Shown one piece after another: positions 60,850 through 64,000 of a DNA stretch of 64,000 nucleotides. The first letter of the stretch is position 1. Each line of letters opens with the position of its first letter. The notes under the pieces are model-generated. The model ran no database searches. It had not been told where the DNA came from and saw only the letters and a list, made by a program, of their open reading frames with translations. The stretch spans positions 216,037 to 280,036 of the forward strand of contig JAHDWA010000006.1 of the NCBI GenBank assembly GCA_023382535.1, given 5' to 3'. The DNA is from Anaerolineae bacterium (lineage in GTDB: Bacteria; Chloroflexota; Anaerolineae; 4572-78; J111). Position numbers and translations under genes: made by a program.

Positions 60850-62247
60850 TCAATTGCTATAGTTAATATTCTCCCGTTCTGTCACGCCAAAGAGCGACGG
60901 CGGCACAAGCAGGAAGAGCAGGTTGAGCAGGATGCCAATCAGAGCGGCAAAGACGATGGCCGGGATCCCATTAGGGAAGACAACCGGAATGGAGAAGGGG
61001 AACAGACCATCTTTCAGGGCCAGGTTGCCGCCGATGCCGGAGATCAAAATGATCGCACCGACCGCCAGTTGGCGCGGCTCAAACAGGTTGACCTTTTCAG
61101 ATTGGATGAGGGCGATACCTTGCATGCCGATAACGCCGAACAGATAGATAGCCAGTCCGCCGGTTACCGCCACCGGAATGGTATTGACGACAGCCGCCAA
61201 TTTACCGATGAAACCCAGGACGATAGCGATGACCCCCGCCGCCATCAAGACGGGCACGGAGTAGTTGCGGGTAATGGCCATGAGGCTGTTGTTCTCGCCG
61301 TAGTTGGTGCCGGCGCAGCCGCCCAAAAAGCCGACCACCAGGTCGTCGGCGCCATCGGCCACCAGGTTGAGGCCGATGAGCTTCTTGATTTCAAAGGGCT
61401 TGCGCCCTAACTCCTTGGCCAGTTGGTCAATATAGAGGCTCATCTGGTACAAGTGGGCGGTGCTTTCGGGGATGGTGGCGATGGCGATCAGAGCAATACT
61501 GAAGATCGAAGCCCAGGCCGCCGGATTCTCAAAGGCAGGCAGAGTAATATTAGGGACGCGCACCCACGACTCTTGGGCGATGAGATCAAAGTTAACCAGC
61601 CCAAAGGGGATCGCCACGATGTAGCCCACGACCGCGCCCAGCAAAATGGGCAGCATACCCAGCAAGCCCCGGTTCTGCAGGTAAACTGAGAAGGCCACTG
61701 TGACAATCAGGGTGATGAAGGCCACGCCCCAGTGCGCGCCGGCCATGCCCAGGGCCGCCCCGGCCAGGGCCACACCGATGACAATGGCCACACTACCGGT
61801 GATGACCGGGGGCAGCACTTTGTCCAGGGCTGCTTTGCCAATTCGCATAATCAGCAGACCCACCAAAATTTCGACGATGGCCGTGCCCATAATGCCCACC
61901 TGGACAATCCGCACCCCATCGGGGCAGTAGAAGGTGGTGGGGTCGCCAAAGCAGTCATTGGCGTAGAGACTCATGGTGGTGATAACCACCGCAATGTAGC
62001 TGAAGCTGGAACCGTAATACATGGGGATTTTCCGCTGCGATACCAGCAGGGCAATAATCGTGCCCAGACCGCTGGCGAGCAGGGTGACACCCACATCGAA
62101 TTTGGTCAGAATTGCCACCAGCACGGTGGCCGGGAACATGGTCAGCACCTGTTGGAAGCCCAGACTGAGCATGGCCCCCCAGGGAGGCGTGTCGCTGGGC
62201 AAATAACCTGATACTTTTGCTTCTTTACTGGTAGTTAAGGTAGCCAT
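60850..62247 (-). CDS. NCS2 family nucleobase permease (UraA-like)
   Basis: Nucleobase:cation symporter of 465 residues with about 12-14 hydrophobic segments. Seen: MLSLGFQQVLTMFPATVLVA, MYYGSSFSYIAVV and GCAGTNYGENNSLMAITR. The last is the NAT signature region in the form found in uracil transporter UraA, with its key Glu. It is therefore more likely to import uracil or a related base than xanthine, although context is a xanthine-dehydrogenase-family enzyme. Confidence 0.88.
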   Translation of the reverse strand: MATLTTSKEAKVSGYLPSDTPPWGAMLSLGFQQVLTMFPATVLVAILTKFDVGVTLLASGLGTIIALLVSQRKIPMYYGSSFSYIAVVITTMSLYANDCFGDPTTFYCPDGVRIVQVGIMGTAIVEILVGLLIMRIGKAALDKVLPPVITGSVAIVIGVALAGAALGMAGAHWGVAFITLIVTVAFSVYLQNRGLLGMLPILLGAVVGYIVAIPFGLVNFDLIAQESWVRVPNITLPAFENPAAWASIFSIALIAIATIPESTAHLYQMSLYIDQLAKELGRKPFEIKKLIGLNLVADGADDLVVGFLGGCAGTNYGENNSLMAITRNYSVPVLMAAGVIAIVLGFIGKLAAVVNTIPVAVTGGLAIYLFGVIGMQGIALIQSEKVNLFEPRQLAVGAIILISGIGGNLALKDGLFPFSIPVVFPNGIPAIVFAALIGILLNLLFLLVPPSLFGVTERENINYSN

Positions 62248-62387
62248 TTGAATTTTTTCTCCATTGAATGAACTTCATTGTTTTTTAACTTCATTGTTAA
62301 AAGATGAATCACGGCAAAAGCCGTAAGCAAAACGATCTCTCGATCTCACCTCCTTTCACCGGAGTTCTTGAGCCGAAGAATAATAGA

Positions 62388-64000
62388 TCAACTTCCTTCC
62401 TTGAAGGCCACAAAGCGGCCCCACATCGACTCCGCTTCCATCGCTTTCTGGACAAAACAGCCGATATAGTAGCGACCGCTCGGGGCAACGGCAATCTGAC
62501 CGCCCAGGTTTTCGGCGTGGACGATCCGCTTCGGGAAGAGATTCAGGTGCATATCCTGGTAGTAGTGCTCGATGGGATACATCTCGTCCCAATCCTTGCC
62601 AAAATCCCGGATGAGCTTGGCATTGGCTTCCTCAAAAGTTTTGGGGTGCCAAAGGCGCTGGATGGTGTTCATGGGGTGGTCGGCGGCCACGCAGTCAATC
62701 CCGATCCACTTGATCTGCATGTCAATGCACCACTGGGCAAAGTCGGGCGACGGGCCGGGGTGTTTGATCATGTAACGGAATTCATCCGAATCCGGGCTGG
62801 TCCAGCCGTATTGGTTCCAGCCGGTCTTGATGATGAGGATGTCGCCTTTATGGATGTCCACCACATCCTGGATCATCTTAGGAGTATAAACACTGGAGTT
62901 GCTGACCAGGTGCGAAATATCGGCAATGACGCCCGGCCCGACCCATTCCTCCAGCGGCACCTGGCCGATGGTCCGGCCGGCGGGGTAGAAGTGCTTCTCG
63001 CCGTCCATGTGGCTCCCCAGGTGAATGCTGGCATTGCAGATCGAGCCGTTGCGGCCCATGCCAAAGTATTGGCCGCCGACCCGCTTGGTGTAGGTCACGG
63101 TCAGGGGGACATAGTTGGCCCACTGGGGCGTCTGGACGCTGAAGGGAACGGTCAGGTCCAGCATTTCCGCCGAGTCCATGACCTGGAAGAAGGTTTCCTC
63201 GTCCATGGCAGCGGGCGCTTGCCAGGCGGCCACCCGCGCCCAGGCCGACTCGACTTCCATGAAGGGGATCGGCTGAATGGTAATCCAGGCCCGCTGATTG
63301 TTGAGTTTGTCAATGTCGCCGACAACCGCTTCGACCAGCAGCAGGTGAGCCTTGGGCATGGTGATGTGGGTCAGGGCGTGATACTCGTCGGGCGGGAACA
63401 TCTCGTCCCAGGTTTTGCCGTAGGTTTCCAGCAGCTTGCTCTCTGCCCGCTTGAAGTCACGCTCGTGCATGCGCCGGATGGGCGTATTCATCGGGTGTTC
63501 GGCGCAGCCGCAATCTACCCCGACCACCTTGAGCTGCATCTCCAAGGCCCAGGGGAAAAAGTCGGGCGACGGGCCGGGATGTTTGACATAAAAGCCGAAC
63601 TCTTTAGACTCGACGCCGCCCTGGGCCTGCTCGTTGAAGGTATCGGGCAGGTCCCAGGAATAGCGGTGATAGCCGGTATTGATGATCAGAATATCGCCCT
63701 TTTTGACCGCCGCCTTTTTCATAATCATCTCAGGCGTGTACAGGCTGTAATCGGAGACTTCATCCGAAATATCTACCACCACGCCCGGCCCGCTCAGCTC
63801 TTTCAAGGGAATATCGGCGATGGCCCGGCCCCCCGAATGGAAAGCCCGCTCGCCGACCAGGTGCGTGCCGACCGTGTTGCTCCAGTTCAGAATCTGGCCG
63901 TTGGCTCCCTGGCCCCCGCCATAAGCGCCCGTGACCCGTTTGAAGAAGTGAACTTCCAGCGCCTTTTCGCCGGGCCAGGGCGGGGTAAAGATGCTGCACC
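62388..64000 (-). CDS. Tandem cyclase-family hydrolase (kynurenine formamidase-like), cut by window end
   Basis: The frame is open to the window edge; 536 residues are visible and the N-terminus is missing. Two cyclase-family (PF04199-like) repeats are seen. The second copy has IHLGSHMDGEKHFYPAG, close to the metal-binding HxGTHxDxxxHF motif, then ILIIKTGWNQYGW and IGIDCVAADHPMN. The first copy aligns but reads NTVGTHLVGERAFHSGG, so two or three metal ligands are replaced and it is probably inactive. It may hydrolyse a cyclic amide or formamide linked to the nucleobase genes downstream. Any internal TTG or ATG start is ruled out by the repeat continuing upstream. Confidence 0.8.
   Translation of the reverse strand, partial: CSIFTPPWPGEKALEVHFFKRVTGAYGGGQGANGQILNWSNTVGTHLVGERAFHSGGRAIADIPLKELSGPGVVVDISDEVSDYSLYTPEMIMKKAAVKKGDILIINTGYHRYSWDLPDTFNEQAQGGVESKEFGFYVKHPGPSPDFFPWALEMQLKVVGVDCGCAEHPMNTPIRRMHERDFKRAESKLLETYGKTWDEMFPPDEYHALTHITMPKAHLLLVEAVVGDIDKLNNQRAWITIQPIPFMEVESAWARVAAWQAPAAMDEETFFQVMDSAEMLDLTVPFSVQTPQWANYVPLTVTYTKRVGGQYFGMGRNGSICNASIHLGSHMDGEKHFYPAGRTIGQVPLEEWVGPGVIADISHLVSNSSVYTPKMIQDVVDIHKGDILIIKTGWNQYGWTSPDSDEFRYMIKHPGPSPDFAQWCIDMQIKWIGIDCVAADHPMNTIQRLWHPKTFEEANAKLIRDFGKDWDEMYPIEHYYQDMHLNLFPKRIVHAENLGGQIAVAPSGRYYIGCFVQKAMEAESMWGRFVAFKEGS

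Noticed and set aside
61732..62211. Plus-strand open frame over the permease gene
   Set aside because: Composition rich in His, Gly and Asp and no family motif; it mirrors codon bias of the real minus-strand gene.

Overview
The window looks like a chromosomal piece of a Chloroflexota bacterium, probably Anaerolineae-like. This rests on three features: T/P-rich lipoproteins, secreted proteins with a YLPLILK-type motif just after the signal peptide, and a very large cyclase-ATPase-TPR protein. There are no rRNA or tRNA genes, no complete insertion sequence and no CRISPR array. The lineage call is inference from gene style, not from a marker gene.

Region 1 (1-38224, almost all minus strand) is one long surface-polysaccharide locus. 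It starts at the right with nucleotide-sugar genes: galE, a WbpA-type UDP-GlcNAc 6-dehydrogenase, a Gfo/Idh oxidoreductase, wecC and wecB. The Wzm/Wzt ABC exporter follows, then a tightly overlapping decoration block (methyltransferases, SGNH hydrolase, sulfotransferase). The rest holds many glycosyltransferases, three more NAD-dependent epimerases and, unusually, four separate AsnB-type amidotransferases. A membrane sugar-phosphate transferase, cut by the window edge, is the likely initiating enzyme. The only plus-strand gene in this block is a secreted transglutaminase-like protein, which faces a secreted beta-propeller protein. Uronic acid dehydrogenases together with four amidotransferases suggest a glycan rich in amidated uronic acids.

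A small HAD nucleotidase gene (38468-39145) and a repeat-bearing intergenic region separate this locus from region 2 (39614-48979, plus strand), the most unusual part. It encodes: (i) a 1452-residue protein built like mammalian soluble adenylyl cyclase (two complementary cyclase domains, an AAA ATPase, a helical-repeat tail); (ii) a small class I terpene-synthase-like protein; (iii) an HExxH metallopeptidase-like protein ending in an intact cyclic-nucleotide-binding domain; (iv) a 69-residue peptide like the leaders of NHLP/Nif11-type RiPP precursors, followed by a strong stem-loop; (v) a 679-residue protein with a class I-like DDWD motif and a class II DxDD motif. The inferred logic is cAMP made by (i), sensed by (iii), with terpene-like chemistry from (ii) and (v) and a peptide of unknown role. 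I know of no described system with this composition. A T/P-rich lipoprotein gene follows.

Region 3 (49874-64000, minus strand) is metabolic. It has an AAA+ ATPase and a small membrane protein, then a sodium-pumping acyl-CoA decarboxylase module (carboxyltransferase, gamma, biotin carrier, beta) with a BioY biotin transporter upstream. A three-subunit molybdenum hydroxylase of the xanthine dehydrogenase family follows, with a UraA-like nucleobase permease and a tandem-duplicated cyclase-family hydrolase that runs off the window end. Several intergenic repeats and hairpins lie between these genes.
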